Part shown: positions 15,294 to 22,260 of the stretch, piece after piece
Layout of the letters: the number at the start of each line of letters is the position of its first letter
How positions within the stretch are numbered: the stretch's first letter is position 1
Origin: CAZPEV01 sp964585635
GTDB taxonomy: Bacteria; Zixibacteria; MSB-5A5; GN15; JAAZOE01
Assembly: GCA_964585635.1 (NCBI GenBank)
Contig: CAZPEV010000025.1
Location: 1-25,801 of the forward strand
DNA length: 25,801 bases
Direction: 5' to 3'
The notes under the pieces: model-generated
Told to the model about the DNA's origin: nothing
The model's input: the letters and a program-made list of their open reading frames with translations, nothing else
Database searches by the model: none
Made by a program: the position numbers and the translations under genes

Positions 15294-15314
15294 GGGCTGG
15301 TGGGTCACAATTTC

Positions 15315-15369
15315 TTGCAGCGTCAGGAACCCTTTCCTGACGGCAGACGAATAGAATGGTGGCGCACCC
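15315..15369 (+). repeat. 55-base hairpin direct repeat, copy 2
   Basis: This is the same unit as 14497-14551 with three differences, in the same orientation, 818 bases downstream. One change alters the last arm of the main hairpin (CGG instead of CGCC), leaving a 9-10 base stem. CACCCC ATTA GGGGTT follows, parallel to the second hairpin of copy 1. Confidence 0.85.
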
Positions 15370-15414
15370 CATTAGGGGTTCGGGGCGCTGTTTATTGAGA
15401 AAGAGAGGGAGAAC

Positions 15415-15966
15415 ATGCCATTTTTGCTTTATCGTATCGAGAGCACTGGTCAAGGAAAGAGCACACAATTCACTCGTGAACGACAAGTTGCTTTGGCTGG
15501 GAAAGCGGGGCCTATCACTGAATATGTGAGAAGCAAATCTGGAGAAAGGCAAAATGAAGAGGCGATTTTCTGGGAAATGCCAGAATCGGAGATTATCCGC
15601 CGACTGGGATGCGACCCCGTAGAAAAGTACGCCATTGTGATTGATATGAAGCCGACCGTGGAAGGCAATGTGTCATTGTATCGTTTGTGCAGGATTTGGG
15701 GGTGTTCGGCACCCGATTGGACCCCGATGGCAGTCCAATTGCTGCCCCTTTTTGTGGATAGAAGCGAAGAGGATCCGAAGCAGTTCAAGGCGATCTTCAT
15801 ATGGACAAAAGAGAAGGGGGAATTTGTTCATGAATTCCTTTATCTACAGGGCGGGACCCAAGAGGGTACTTGGGCATGGGGAAGAGTGGGCAGCGTGAAT
15901 GGAGCTCTTTTATGGCCACCGATATTTAATCATTTTGCCAGAGAAATTTTTAAGTACACCGAATAG
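15415..15966 (+). CDS. Orphan soluble protein of unknown function
   Basis: The 183-residue protein has no signal peptide or membrane helix. GAGAGGGAGAA lies directly before the ATG. The N-terminal half is basic and polar, and the C-terminal half is rich in aromatic residues (WTPMAVQLLPLF, AIFIWTKEKGEF, a WAWGRVG motif), compatible with a mixed alpha/beta fold. Codon use and lower GC resemble the membrane gene just upstream, and the start lies 45 bases after repeat copy 2. Family not recognised; a lineage-specific accessory gene is likely. Confidence 0.7.
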   Translation: MPFLLYRIESTGQGKSTQFTRERQVALAGKAGPITEYVRSKSGERQNEEAIFWEMPESEIIRRLGCDPVEKYAIVIDMKPTVEGNVSLYRLCRIWGCSAPDWTPMAVQLLPLFVDRSEEDPKQFKAIFIWTKEKGEFVHEFLYLQGGTQEGTWAWGRVGSVNGALLWPPIFNHFAREIFKYTE

Positions 15967-15987
15967 CTGGCAGGGCAGGAGTGTTGG

Positions 15988-16106
15988 TCACTGCCTATTC
16001 CAGGATGAACGCCGCGTGCGCTCTTTCAAGCCCGGAAAATTCAGGTGTGCCATCCCCAAACTTGTTTGGGGATGTTTCTTGCTTGTCCTCCGTCATCTCC
16101 CCCTCA
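15988..16106 (+). repeat. Dispersed palindromic repeat, copy B
   Basis: The best-preserved copy: CATCCCCAAAC (16051-16061) and GTTTGGGGATG (16064-16074) form an 11-base perfect inverted repeat around TT. The flanks share GGTCAYTGCCTA, GCGCTCTTTCAAGCC and TTGTCCTCCGTCAT-type segments with copy A at 3120-3238. Confidence 0.75.
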
Positions 16107-16212
16107 AGCGAGCTCGGACCGCACAAATCACTACACTTTCGATGTTGAACGCTATCGCGCCCCCTTTAGTAGAGGAACATATGAGAGGTATATCCATGCC
16201 AGCAACCGAAAA

Positions 16213-16290
16213 CCAACGCCGCGCAGAGCACGCTCTCTCAAGGCTGAAAAACTTATTGTGTGCCACCCCCAAACTTGTTTGGGGGTGTTT
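16213..16290 (+). repeat. Dispersed palindromic repeat, copy C
   Basis: CACCCCCAAAC (16264-16274) and GTTTGGGGGTG (16277-16287) form an 11-base perfect palindrome around TT. Relative to copy B, one T:A pair is replaced by C:G on both arms, a compensatory change. The upstream flank shares AACGCCGCG, CGCTCT.TCAAG and GTGTGCCA with copy B; the downstream flank diverges. Confidence 0.75.
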
Positions 16291-16420
16291 ACCTGCAATT
16301 CAATCCATCTGCCGCAGATATCCCCTTCTGCCGCTAGAACTTTATCGCCCAATATGGACAACTTTCGGGCACAAACCGGCCCCAATAGCACCGAAACTGT
16401 GGGGCCCCCCGAAAATGACA

Positions 16421-16526
16421 GAACGAACCCAATTTCTCCCAGCCCAAACAGTCATATCTGCTGGTGCGGCATATGAATAGCGTCCATGCGACCATTTTCG
16501 CCTGCTGCCAAAAGTTGGGTTCGTTC
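16421..16526. repeat. Nested inverted repeat
   Basis: GAACGAACCCAA (16421-16432) is repeated in inverted form as TTGGGTTCGTTC (16515-16526). Inside lies a second inverted pair, TCATAT (16452-16457) and ATATGA (16471-16476). The whole resembles a ~106-base foldback or small MITE-like element; no gene is present. Confidence 0.5.
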
Positions 16527-16613
16527 CACCCAAAAGCCGTCCCTGTGGCCGGATCAGGCAAAGTCTTGAAATCGCGCGCGGAAACCACGCCCTCATGCAG
16601 TTGTGCCATTTTC

Positions 16614-16636
16614 GTAGGGGCCGGGTTTCCCGGCCC
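16614..16636 (+). repeat. GTAGG-led GC hairpin, copy 2
   Basis: GGGCCGGG (16618-16625) and CCCGGCCC (16629-16636) form a perfect 8-base stem with loop TTT, preceded by GTA and followed by GATGA. It matches the unit at 848-873 in its leading GTAGGGGCCG and trailing CGGCCC. Confidence 0.55.
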
Positions 16637-16760
16637 GATGAGACAGGTCAAAGATCAGCGGGAGAACCCATGAATTTCCACCCCCTATCAATGTATATGT
16701 TGCAGACGATATCTTGCTTGAGGTAGACTAAGACACAATAAACGAGAAGGGGATCTACCG

Positions 16761-16967
16761 ATGAGTTCGAAAAAAGAAATCATGGAATTCGAGATCAAGG
16801 GGCGTAAATTAACCTGCCCTATCTGTGGTTCGACCCGGTTCTGGACCCGCAAATCGCTTCTGAATACCCGGGGCCTGACTTTCATGGAGCTTGATTGGGC
16901 CAACAAGCAGGCCATCAATTATATCTGCGACGGCTGCGACTATATCGTCTGGTTTTTTGAAGAATAG
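16761..16967 (+). CDS. Small zinc-ribbon protein
   Basis: The protein has 68 residues. CPICG at residues 19-23 and CDGCDY near residue 56 form a CxxC...CxxC zinc ribbon. GAAGGGGAT precedes the ATG. The spacing (33-34 residues between knuckles) and the aromatic C-terminus (YIVWFFEE) resemble small zinc-ribbon proteins often annotated as nucleic-acid-binding, but the family is not certain. The DUF4342 gene follows after 67 bases in the same direction and may share a transcript. Confidence 0.8.
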   Translation: MSSKKEIMEFEIKGRKLTCPICGSTRFWTRKSLLNTRGLTFMELDWANKQAINYICDGCDYIVWFFEE

Positions 16968-17034
16968 CCGGCCGGGAGGCGCACCCGCGGCAGATTCCAG
17001 AACCTCAATGCACCGATGATACAGGAGAATGAGC

Positions 17035-17289
17035 ATGGACGATGAAAAAACCATTACCGAGGAAATCAAGGTCAGCGGCGCTCAGTTGGTCGAGACGGCC
17101 AAGAAACTGCTCCATGAAGCAAATATCCGGCGGCTGATTATCAAGAATGAAAAAGGGGATTCCCTGCTTGAGATTCCCGTGACGTGGGCTTCGGCCGGGG
17201 CGTTGATTTTGCCGGTCCTGGCGGCCCTGGGCGCTCTGGCGGCGATGGTAACCAATTGCACGATTGTGGTCGTACGAACCGAGCAATAG
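17035..17289 (+). CDS. DUF4342 domain protein
   Basis: The protein has 84 residues. The N-terminal half carries EEIKVSGAQLVETAKKLLHEA, then RRLIIKNEKGDSLLEIPVTW, followed by a glycine/alanine-rich hydrophobic segment (ALILPVLAALGALAAM) and TNCTIVVVR. This is the DUF4342 pattern. The hydrophobic part could be one membrane helix. I chose ATG 17035 because AGGAG (17023-17027) lies 7 bases before it; the upstream in-frame ATG at 17029 is only one base from the AGGAG. Function unknown. It sits between a zinc-ribbon gene and an RRM gene. Confidence 0.85.
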   Translation: MDDEKTITEEIKVSGAQLVETAKKLLHEANIRRLIIKNEKGDSLLEIPVTWASAGALILPVLAALGALAAMVTNCTIVVVRTEQ

Positions 17290-17618
17290 TCAAGACTATG
17301 CCTGCGGATGTTGCCGGCGTCAACCGGTCTCCGGCCGCCGCGTCTTGGCCCCGGTCCGGGGATCGACTCCGGCTGCCCTCAAAAAAGAATTTTGAAAATA
17401 GTATTGACTTTTTCCATAAAACTGCCGTTAATAGACATGTATATGTAAACTTCCTTCGTAATTGGTTTTGTTCGAGCTTTGTTCTTCCTGAGCAACCCTT
17501 GTCAAAATCCCAATTCGGGGACGAACGCGCCAGGAGGCGCAGAACACGTTTATCTTTGGTCGCGAAATTCTTTTCAGAAAGTCTCCGACAAGGGATAAGC
17601 ACAATTAGGAGAGCAACA
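17290..17618. other. Leader region of the RRM gene
   Basis: This stretch of 329 bases has no gene. The first third is GC-rich. From about 17380 it becomes AT-rich with a possible promoter at 17404, leaving an untranslated leader of ~180 bases. The leader contains a small hairpin (GCGCC 17527-17531 / GGCGC 17536-17540) whose loop and stem enclose AGGAGG, although no start codon follows at the right distance. Confidence 0.5.
17404..17433 (+). promoter_or_regulatory. Possible promoter of the RRM gene
   Basis: TTGACT (17404-17409) lies in an AT-rich stretch, with TTAATA (17428-17433) 18 bases further on. The -35 match is good, the -10 match poor. The implied leader of about 180 bases is long, as is common for RNA-binding and cold-shock protein genes. 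Confidence 0.35.
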
Positions 17619-17918
17619 ATGAATATCTACGTGGGCAATTTGGCGTACCAGACCTCGGAAGACGACATTCGTCAGGCCTTCACGACCTTTGGTCAGGTCT
17701 CCAGCGTCAACATCATCAAGGACAAGTTCAGCGGCGAATCAAAGGGATTCGGATTCGTGGAAATGGCCACCCAGGCCGAGGCCCAGGCGGCCATCGCCGG
17801 TCTGAACGGTACGGAAATGGGCGGACGCAACATGACCGTCAGCGAAGCCAAGCCCAAATCAGACAATAGCGGGCGCGCCTATTCCCAGACGCGCAACAAC
17901 AACCGCAAGAACTGGTAG
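17619..17918 (+). CDS. Single-RRM RNA-binding protein
   Basis: The 99-residue protein consists of one RNA-recognition motif: RNP2 is IYVGNL at residues 3-8 and RNP1 is KGFGFVEM at about residues 42-49. A short basic Asn/Arg-rich tail (SQTRNNNRKNW) follows. Bacterial proteins of this kind bind single-stranded RNA and are often cold- or stress-induced. I chose ATG 17619 because AGGAG (17607-17611) lies 7 bases before it and the protein begins exactly at the fold; the frame is open further upstream, but that part has no family features. A structured RNA segment and a terminator follow the stop. Confidence 0.95.
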   Translation: MNIYVGNLAYQTSEDDIRQAFTTFGQVSSVNIIKDKFSGESKGFGFVEMATQAEAQAAIAGLNGTEMGGRNMTVSEAKPKSDNSGRAYSQTRNNNRKNW

Positions 17919-17934
17919 ATTCAAGACCTCAAGT

Positions 17935-18028
17935 CACATGATGGGTGGGATCGTGACCGCGAAAGCGAACGCGACCCTGCCCAGACTTGTGTCCATCCGC
18001 CAGGACTAACCGGCGGTGGAAACATGTG
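17935..18028 (+). ncRNA. Structured RNA segment, riboswitch-like, unassigned
   Basis: A closing stem CACATG (17935-17940) / CATGTG (18023-18028) encloses two arms. The first has GGG 17943-17945 with CCC 17980-17982, GGG 17947-17949 with CCC 17975-17977, TCGTG 17951-17955 with CGCGA 17970-17974, and CGC/GCG 17958-17960/17965-17967 capped by a GAAA tetraloop. The second is CCGCC 17997-18001 with GGCGG 18012-18016. The terminator stem begins on the next base. I do not recognise the class. It could be the 3' end of the RRM transcript, a leader of the CDF gene, or a separate small RNA. The pairing was worked out by hand, without energy calculation or alignment. Confidence 0.45.
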
Positions 18029-18059
18029 CGCGGCGGACACCATCGTCCGTCGCGTTTTT
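18029..18059 (+). terminator. Intrinsic terminator downstream of the RRM gene
   Basis: CGCGGCGGAC (18029-18038) pairs with GTCCGTCGCG (18045-18054) as a 10-base stem with one G:U pair and a 6-base loop, followed by TTTTT (18055-18059). It lies 110 bases after the RRM stop and directly abuts the structured segment. Confidence 0.85.
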
Positions 18060-18134
18060 GTTATGTCGCCGCCGGAGCGGCCATCCCCAGTGATTCTCAA
18101 CGCCGCAAGATAGATCGAAGAGGGAAATGATTTC

Positions 18135-18163
18135 TTGTCCCCCCCGTCGAAATCGTATTAATT
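18135..18163 (+). promoter_or_regulatory. Possible promoter of the CDF-RlmD genes
   Basis: TTGTCC (18135-18140) is followed after 17 bases by TTAATT (18158-18163); TATTAA at 18156-18161 is an alternative -10. A start of transcription near 18170 would fit the GTG at 18213 as translation start. Weak match. Confidence 0.3.
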
Positions 18164-18212
18164 GGACAGGATGGAAGGGATTGACGATATCGACCATCGG
18201 GGACAGGAAACG

Positions 18213-19136
18213 GTGAGCCACGACCACCATCACCACCACGGCACCAGCGCGGCTCGTTTGGGCTGGACGATCCTGCTGAATCTGGTCATCACCGCCGCCG
18301 AGGCGGTCGGGGGGCTGATGTCGGGATCATTGGCCCTGTTGTCGGACGCCGGGCACAACCTGTCGGATGTCATTGCGCTGATCCTGGCTTACTTCGGCGC
18401 CTGGGGATCGACCCTGCGTCCGACCAAGCGCTCGACCTATGGTTTCAAGCGTCTGGAGGTGGTGACCGCCGTCATCAACGCCCTGGCGCTGGTCGGCATC
18501 GCCCTGTTCATCGTCTACGAGGCGTTTTTTCGCTATGCCCAGCCGACGCCGATCAACGTGCCGATCATGGTGGTCGTGGGGATGATCGGCCTGGCCGGCA
18601 ACCTGCTGTCGGTTTGGATCTTGGTGCACGATCGGCACAAGACGATCAACGCCCGCGCCGCCTTCCTGCATATGCTCTATGATGCCATCTCATCGGTGGC
18701 GGTGATAGCCGGTGGAATCGTCATCCTCTTCTCGGGATGGTACCTGCTGGATCTAATCCTATCGGTCTTGATCGCCATGATGATCCTCTGGTCCAGCCTC
18801 GACGTCCTCAAGGAAGCCGGCGGGATTTTCATGGAAGCGGCCCCCAAGGGAATCGATCCCGACGCGGTGACCCGCACGATCCTGACCGTTCCCGGCGTGA
18901 CCGACGTTCATCACCTGCACATCTGGTCGATTTCCAGCAGCCAGGTGGCGCTCTCCTGCCACGTCACCCTGTTGGAGCCGTACGGCCGCGATTTCCCCGC
19001 CGTCATCAGGACCGTCCACGACGTTCTGCGCGACGAACACGGCATCGACCACGCGACCATTCAGCCGGAAGGCGAAATTTGTCCTGAGCAGAATATCCTT
19101 CCCGGCCTCTCACCGTGCGACAACGACCAAGCATGA
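18213..19136 (+). CDS. Cation diffusion facilitator (CzcD/ZitB-like metal exporter)
   Basis: This inner-membrane antiporter family exports Zn2+, Co2+, Cd2+ or similar ions. The protein has six predicted helices, the SLALLSDAGHNLSD metal site in helix 2 (HxxxD), a helix 5 site HMLYDAISS (HxxxD), and a cytoplasmic C-terminal domain with GVTDVHHLHIWSI. The N-terminus is a His-rich loop (SHDHHHHHG) typical of the ZitB/CzcD branch. I chose GTG 18213 because AGGA lies five bases upstream and the protein then begins at the His stretch. In-frame ATG 18171 and TTG 18162 are possible but lack a ribosome site. The stop overlaps the rlmD start (ATGA). Confidence 0.92.
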   Translation: MSHDHHHHHGTSAARLGWTILLNLVITAAEAVGGLMSGSLALLSDAGHNLSDVIALILAYFGAWGSTLRPTKRSTYGFKRLEVVTAVINALALVGIALFIVYEAFFRYAQPTPINVPIMVVVGMIGLAGNLLSVWILVHDRHKTINARAAFLHMLYDAISSVAVIAGGIVILFSGWYLLDLILSVLIAMMILWSSLDVLKEAGGIFMEAAPKGIDPDAVTRTILTVPGVTDVHHLHIWSISSSQVALSCHVTLLEPYGRDFPAVIRTVHDVLRDEHGIDHATIQPEGEICPEQNILPGLSPCDNDQA

Positions 19137-20509
19137 AGAACAGGCTGGTCGAGCTGGAGATCGTCGATCTGGCCAATAATGGCCGGGCGGTCGGGTACGA
19201 CGGCGGCAAGGTGACCTTTGTCGACGGCGGCCTGCCGGGGGAGAGGGTCGAAGCGGTCATCGTCAGGTCCAAGCGCACTTTCAATCAGGCCCATTTGCTG
19301 CGTCTTCTCACCCGCTCGCCGGACCGGATACCTGCCGCCTGCGAGCACTTTGCCATCTGCGGCGGCTGTTCCTGGCAGGACCTTGATTATCGCCGGCAAC
19401 TGGATTATAAGCGTAATCAGGTCGTGGCGGCGCTGGAACGGATCGGCGGGTTCGAGGATGTCGCGGTGGGAGAGATCCATCCCTCCCCGGATCAGTTCTT
19501 CTATCGGAACAAGATGGAATTCTCGTTTCATGTTTATCCCTTCGACCAGGGCCGGTCGCAGCGCGGGTTCGTTCTCGGTCTGCATGAGCGGGGACGATTC
19601 GACCGCATCTTTGATCTCCATCGCTGCCATCTGCAATCGGAGGCGTCGAACCGGATCGTTGCCTTCCTGCGTGAAAAGGTATCCGAGCTCGGCCTTCCGG
19701 TTTACGACCTGGTTGCCCATACCGGTTTCTTGCGCTTTGCCATCGTTCGCGAGGGGAAAAACACCGGGCAGACGATGGTGGTGCTGGTGACCGGCGCGGG
19801 CTCGTTTGACGACCGACAACGGTTGACGGCAGCGCTGTGCGCCTCCTTCCCGTCGGTGACGACGGTGATCTGGATGGTCAACGATACCCTGACCAATATC
19901 GCCCGCGGGGAAGTCCGGGAGGTGCTCTTTGGGCCGGGATATATCGAAGAGGAGATCTTGGGTCTCCGGTTTCGGATCGGCCCGTTGTCGTTTTTTCAAA
20001 CCAACAGCCGCCAGTCGGAGGCGCTGTATCGGACGGCCGTCGATCTGGCCGGGCTGACCGGCGCCGAGACGGTGCTGGATCTGTACTGCGGCGCGGGGGC
20101 GATCGGCTTGTGCGCGGCGGCACGGGCGAAACGGGTGATCGGCATCGATATCGAGGCGGAATCAATCGCCGCCGCCGACATCAACGCGGCCATCAACGAC
20201 ATTACTACCGGCCGCTTCCTGGCCGGCAACGCCCACGAGGTCCTGGCCTCGGACGAGTTGCGCGAGGTCGCCTTCGACGTCGTCTTCAATGACCCCCCCC
20301 GGGCGGGAATGCACCCCAAGGCCTTGGCGCGTCTGATCGCTTTGCAGGCCCGCCGCCTGATCTATATCTCCTGCAATCCGGCCACCTTCGCCCGCGACGC
20401 GGCCGGATTGGGTCGGGCCGGCTATCGCTTATATGAAGTGATTCCATTTGATATGTTCCCCCATACGATGCATACCGAATTGGCGGCCCGCTTCGAAAAA
20501 AATGGTTGA
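19133..20509 (+). CDS. rlmD: 23S rRNA (uracil-C5) methyltransferase, RlmD/TrmA family
   Basis: The 458-residue protein has a TRAM domain at the N-terminus (LVELEIVDLANNGRAVGY...GLPGERVEAVI). An Fe-S cluster site follows (CEHFAICGGCSWQD, with a fourth cysteine at LHRCHLQ), then a Rossmann domain with LDLYCGAGAIGL, NDPPRAGMHP and the catalytic-cysteine motif YISCNP. TrmA lacks the TRAM and Fe-S parts, so an RlmD/RlmCD type acting on 23S rRNA (U1939 and/or U747) is more likely than a tRNA enzyme. ATG 19133 overlaps the CDF stop by four bases; a GTG at 19115 is a less likely start. Confidence 0.92.
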   Translation: MKNRLVELEIVDLANNGRAVGYDGGKVTFVDGGLPGERVEAVIVRSKRTFNQAHLLRLLTRSPDRIPAACEHFAICGGCSWQDLDYRRQLDYKRNQVVAALERIGGFEDVAVGEIHPSPDQFFYRNKMEFSFHVYPFDQGRSQRGFVLGLHERGRFDRIFDLHRCHLQSEASNRIVAFLREKVSELGLPVYDLVAHTGFLRFAIVREGKNTGQTMVVLVTGAGSFDDRQRLTAALCASFPSVTTVIWMVNDTLTNIARGEVREVLFGPGYIEEEILGLRFRIGPLSFFQTNSRQSEALYRTAVDLAGLTGAETVLDLYCGAGAIGLCAAARAKRVIGIDIEAESIAAADINAAINDITTGRFLAGNAHEVLASDELREVAFDVVFNDPPRAGMHPKALARLIALQARRLIYISCNPATFARDAAGLGRAGYRLYEVIPFDMFPHTMHTELAARFEKNG

Positions 20510-20565
20510 CCGGCCGTTTGCGGCGGGCCATACTGCGGCGGAAATCTTGGCGACGGGAGGTTCAG

Positions 20566-22260
20566 ATGAGACAGGCATGTCTGGCATTGATGTTATTGCT
20601 GGCGGGGTTGTCGCCGGGGACGGCCGCCGACACCAAGACCGACAAACGGATCGCGGAGCTGTCCAAGCAGATTCTCGAAAACCTGCAGGAGTACTGGCCG
20701 GTCAACGCGACCGACATGGGCGTCCACGCCTACGACGATAGATTTACCGACTATTCACCGGACGCCGTCAGCAAGGAATACGAGCGGATTAAAGGGTACA
20801 TTCAGCGGTTGCATCCGCTCTTGCAGGCCGCCCTTCCGGTCGACCAGGAGATTGACGTCAAGCTGCTCAACAGCAATTGCGACCTGGCGCTTCTGACGCT
20901 GGGCAAGCTGGAGTACTATAAGAAGAACCCGAACATCTACCTCGATGACGCCGCCAACGGTGTCTATTTTATACTCAAGAGCGCCCAGACCGTGGTGGCC
21001 AAGCAGGTCGACAACATCGTCGGGCGGATGAAGGCGCTGCCGGCCTTTCTGCGGCAAGCCGAGACAAATCTGCAATCTCCGCCCCAGATTTGGCTCGACT
21101 ACGCCCTGGACAACATCGACAATGTCATGGAATTCTATGGCAGCGTCACCTCCCGCTTATCGGCCCAATTTCCCGATCGCGCCCGCGATCTGGCGGCCGC
21201 CTCAGGTGAAGCGCTGGCGGCTTTGGACGGTTTCCGGCAGTTTCTTTCGACGGCGGCGCCGGGCGATCCCAAGGGATTTGCCATCGGCAAAGAGTATTAT
21301 GATTATCTGTTGCAGCACGAGTATTTTCTGCCTTATGACTCCGATTCGCTTCTGCGGATGGGGGAGGCTCTACTGGCCGAAGCCCAGGCGGCTTACCAAA
21401 AGCGTTCCCAGGAGGATGAGGCGGCGGGGTATTTCCGGCGCAAACCGATATTCGTGCCGTCATCGCTGACAAAGAAGGACGTCCTCGACTATTACGCCTG
21501 GGAAATGGAGATGGTCAGGCAATACGTGGCGGACAGTCATATCGTGACCATTCCCGCCGGCTTGGCCCCCTGCGCCATCATCGAAACGCCGGAATTTCTG
21601 CGCGGCGTCACCGGCGGCATCGCCTACCAGCAGGCGGGGCCGTTTGACTCCGCCGGCATCGGGTATTTCTACGTCGGCGTCATTCCCGACACGCTGACGG
21701 CGGCGCAGCGGGAGCAGTACTTTCGTTCCATGCGCGATCGTGGCTTTCGGGGCGGCGTGGTGCACGAGGCGTATCCCGGCCGCCACCTCCAGATGCAACT
21801 GGCCCGGCGCCATCCCTCGCCTGTCCGCCGCTGGCAGATGAACAATCTTTTGATCGAGGGGTGGGCGCTCTACTGTGAGGAAATGATGTACGAGGCCGGG
21901 CTGTACGAGGATAACCCCGGCCGCTATTTGCGCATATTGGGGGGAATAAAGTTTCGGGCGGCGCGTATTATTGCCGATGTCAAGCTGCAGACAGGCCAAC
22001 TCGGCTTCGACGAGGCCGTGGCTTGGATGGCGGAGGCGGTGGATGCCGATACCAGCCTAATCAAGGCCGAGGTGCTACGGTACACCATGACCCCGGGGGC
22101 GGCGATGAGCTATCTGATAGGCAAGCAGGCCATTGTCAGCCTGCGCGACCGGGTCAAGCAGCAGGAAGGGGAACGGTTTTCTCTGCAGTCGTTCCATGAT
22201 CGTTTGCTGAGCGAGGGATCGATTCCCATCGGTTTGATCGAGAAAAAACTGCTGCGTTAA
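20566..22260 (+). CDS. Secreted DUF885 family metallopeptidase
   Basis: The 564-residue protein has an N-terminal signal peptide (MRQACLALMLLLAGLSPGTAA). GGGAGG lies five bases before the ATG; the frame is open upstream but without protein-like features. The DUF885 zinc signature is clear: HEAYPGRH at residues 400-407, with E431 in IEGWALYCEEMM as the probable third ligand. The segment TMTPGAAMSYLIGKQAI near the C-terminus is also characteristic. Members act as zinc peptidases, mostly on short or oligopeptides. Its stop is directly followed by the ATG of the SbcD-like gene with no gap. Confidence 0.92.
   Translation: MRQACLALMLLLAGLSPGTAADTKTDKRIAELSKQILENLQEYWPVNATDMGVHAYDDRFTDYSPDAVSKEYERIKGYIQRLHPLLQAALPVDQEIDVKLLNSNCDLALLTLGKLEYYKKNPNIYLDDAANGVYFILKSAQTVVAKQVDNIVGRMKALPAFLRQAETNLQSPPQIWLDYALDNIDNVMEFYGSVTSRLSAQFPDRARDLAAASGEALAALDGFRQFLSTAAPGDPKGFAIGKEYYDYLLQHEYFLPYDSDSLLRMGEALLAEAQAAYQKRSQEDEAAGYFRRKPIFVPSSLTKKDVLDYYAWEMEMVRQYVADSHIVTIPAGLAPCAIIETPEFLRGVTGGIAYQQAGPFDSAGIGYFYVGVIPDTLTAAQREQYFRSMRDRGFRGGVVHEAYPGRHLQMQLARRHPSPVRRWQMNNLLIEGWALYCEEMMYEAGLYEDNPGRYLRILGGIKFRAARIIADVKLQTGQLGFDEAVAWMAEAVDADTSLIKAEVLRYTMTPGAAMSYLIGKQAIVSLRDRVKQQEGERFSLQSFHDRLLSEGSIPIGLIEKKLLR

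Larger units (their letters stand above)
15967..16760. other. Non-coding tract with nested repeats
   Basis: This is almost 800 bases without a credible gene. Frames through it translate the palindromic repeats themselves (a PKLVWGC-type sequence appears twice), have unusual composition and lack ribosome binding sites. It holds two copies of the CAAACTTGTTTG palindromic repeat, a 12-base inverted repeat spanning 16421-16526 and a GTAGG-led hairpin at 16614. The last ~90 bases are AT-rich and probably contain the promoter of the zinc-ribbon gene at 16761, but I could not assign boxes with confidence. Confidence 0.6.

Noticed and set aside
14497..15369. Integron attC sites or a CRISPR array
   Set aside because: Only two repeats 818 bases apart with a gene between, no RYYYAAC/GTTRRRY cores, no short regular spacers and no integrase or cas gene.
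16045..16476. Second open frame of 143 codons over the same repeats
   Set aside because: It again reads through both repeat copies in another frame, with no start signal or family feature.
15899..16480. Open frame of 193 codons in the repeat tract
   Set aside because: It translates two copies of the palindromic repeat, overlaps the end of the gene at 15415, has no ribosome site and shows a composition unlike a protein.
17527..17540. AGGAGG in the RRM leader as a ribosome site for an upstream small gene
   Set aside because: No start codon lies within a suitable distance.
17184..17618. Upstream extension of the RRM frame
   Set aside because: The extension overlaps the DUF4342 gene, lacks family features and ignores the well-placed AGGAG before ATG 17619.
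17935..18028. tRNA, small SRP RNA or a known NiCo/manganese riboswitch
   Set aside because: No tRNA cloverleaf or T-arm sequence, no SRP GGAA-loop core, and the conserved sequences I recall for the metal riboswitches were not found; left as an unassigned structure.
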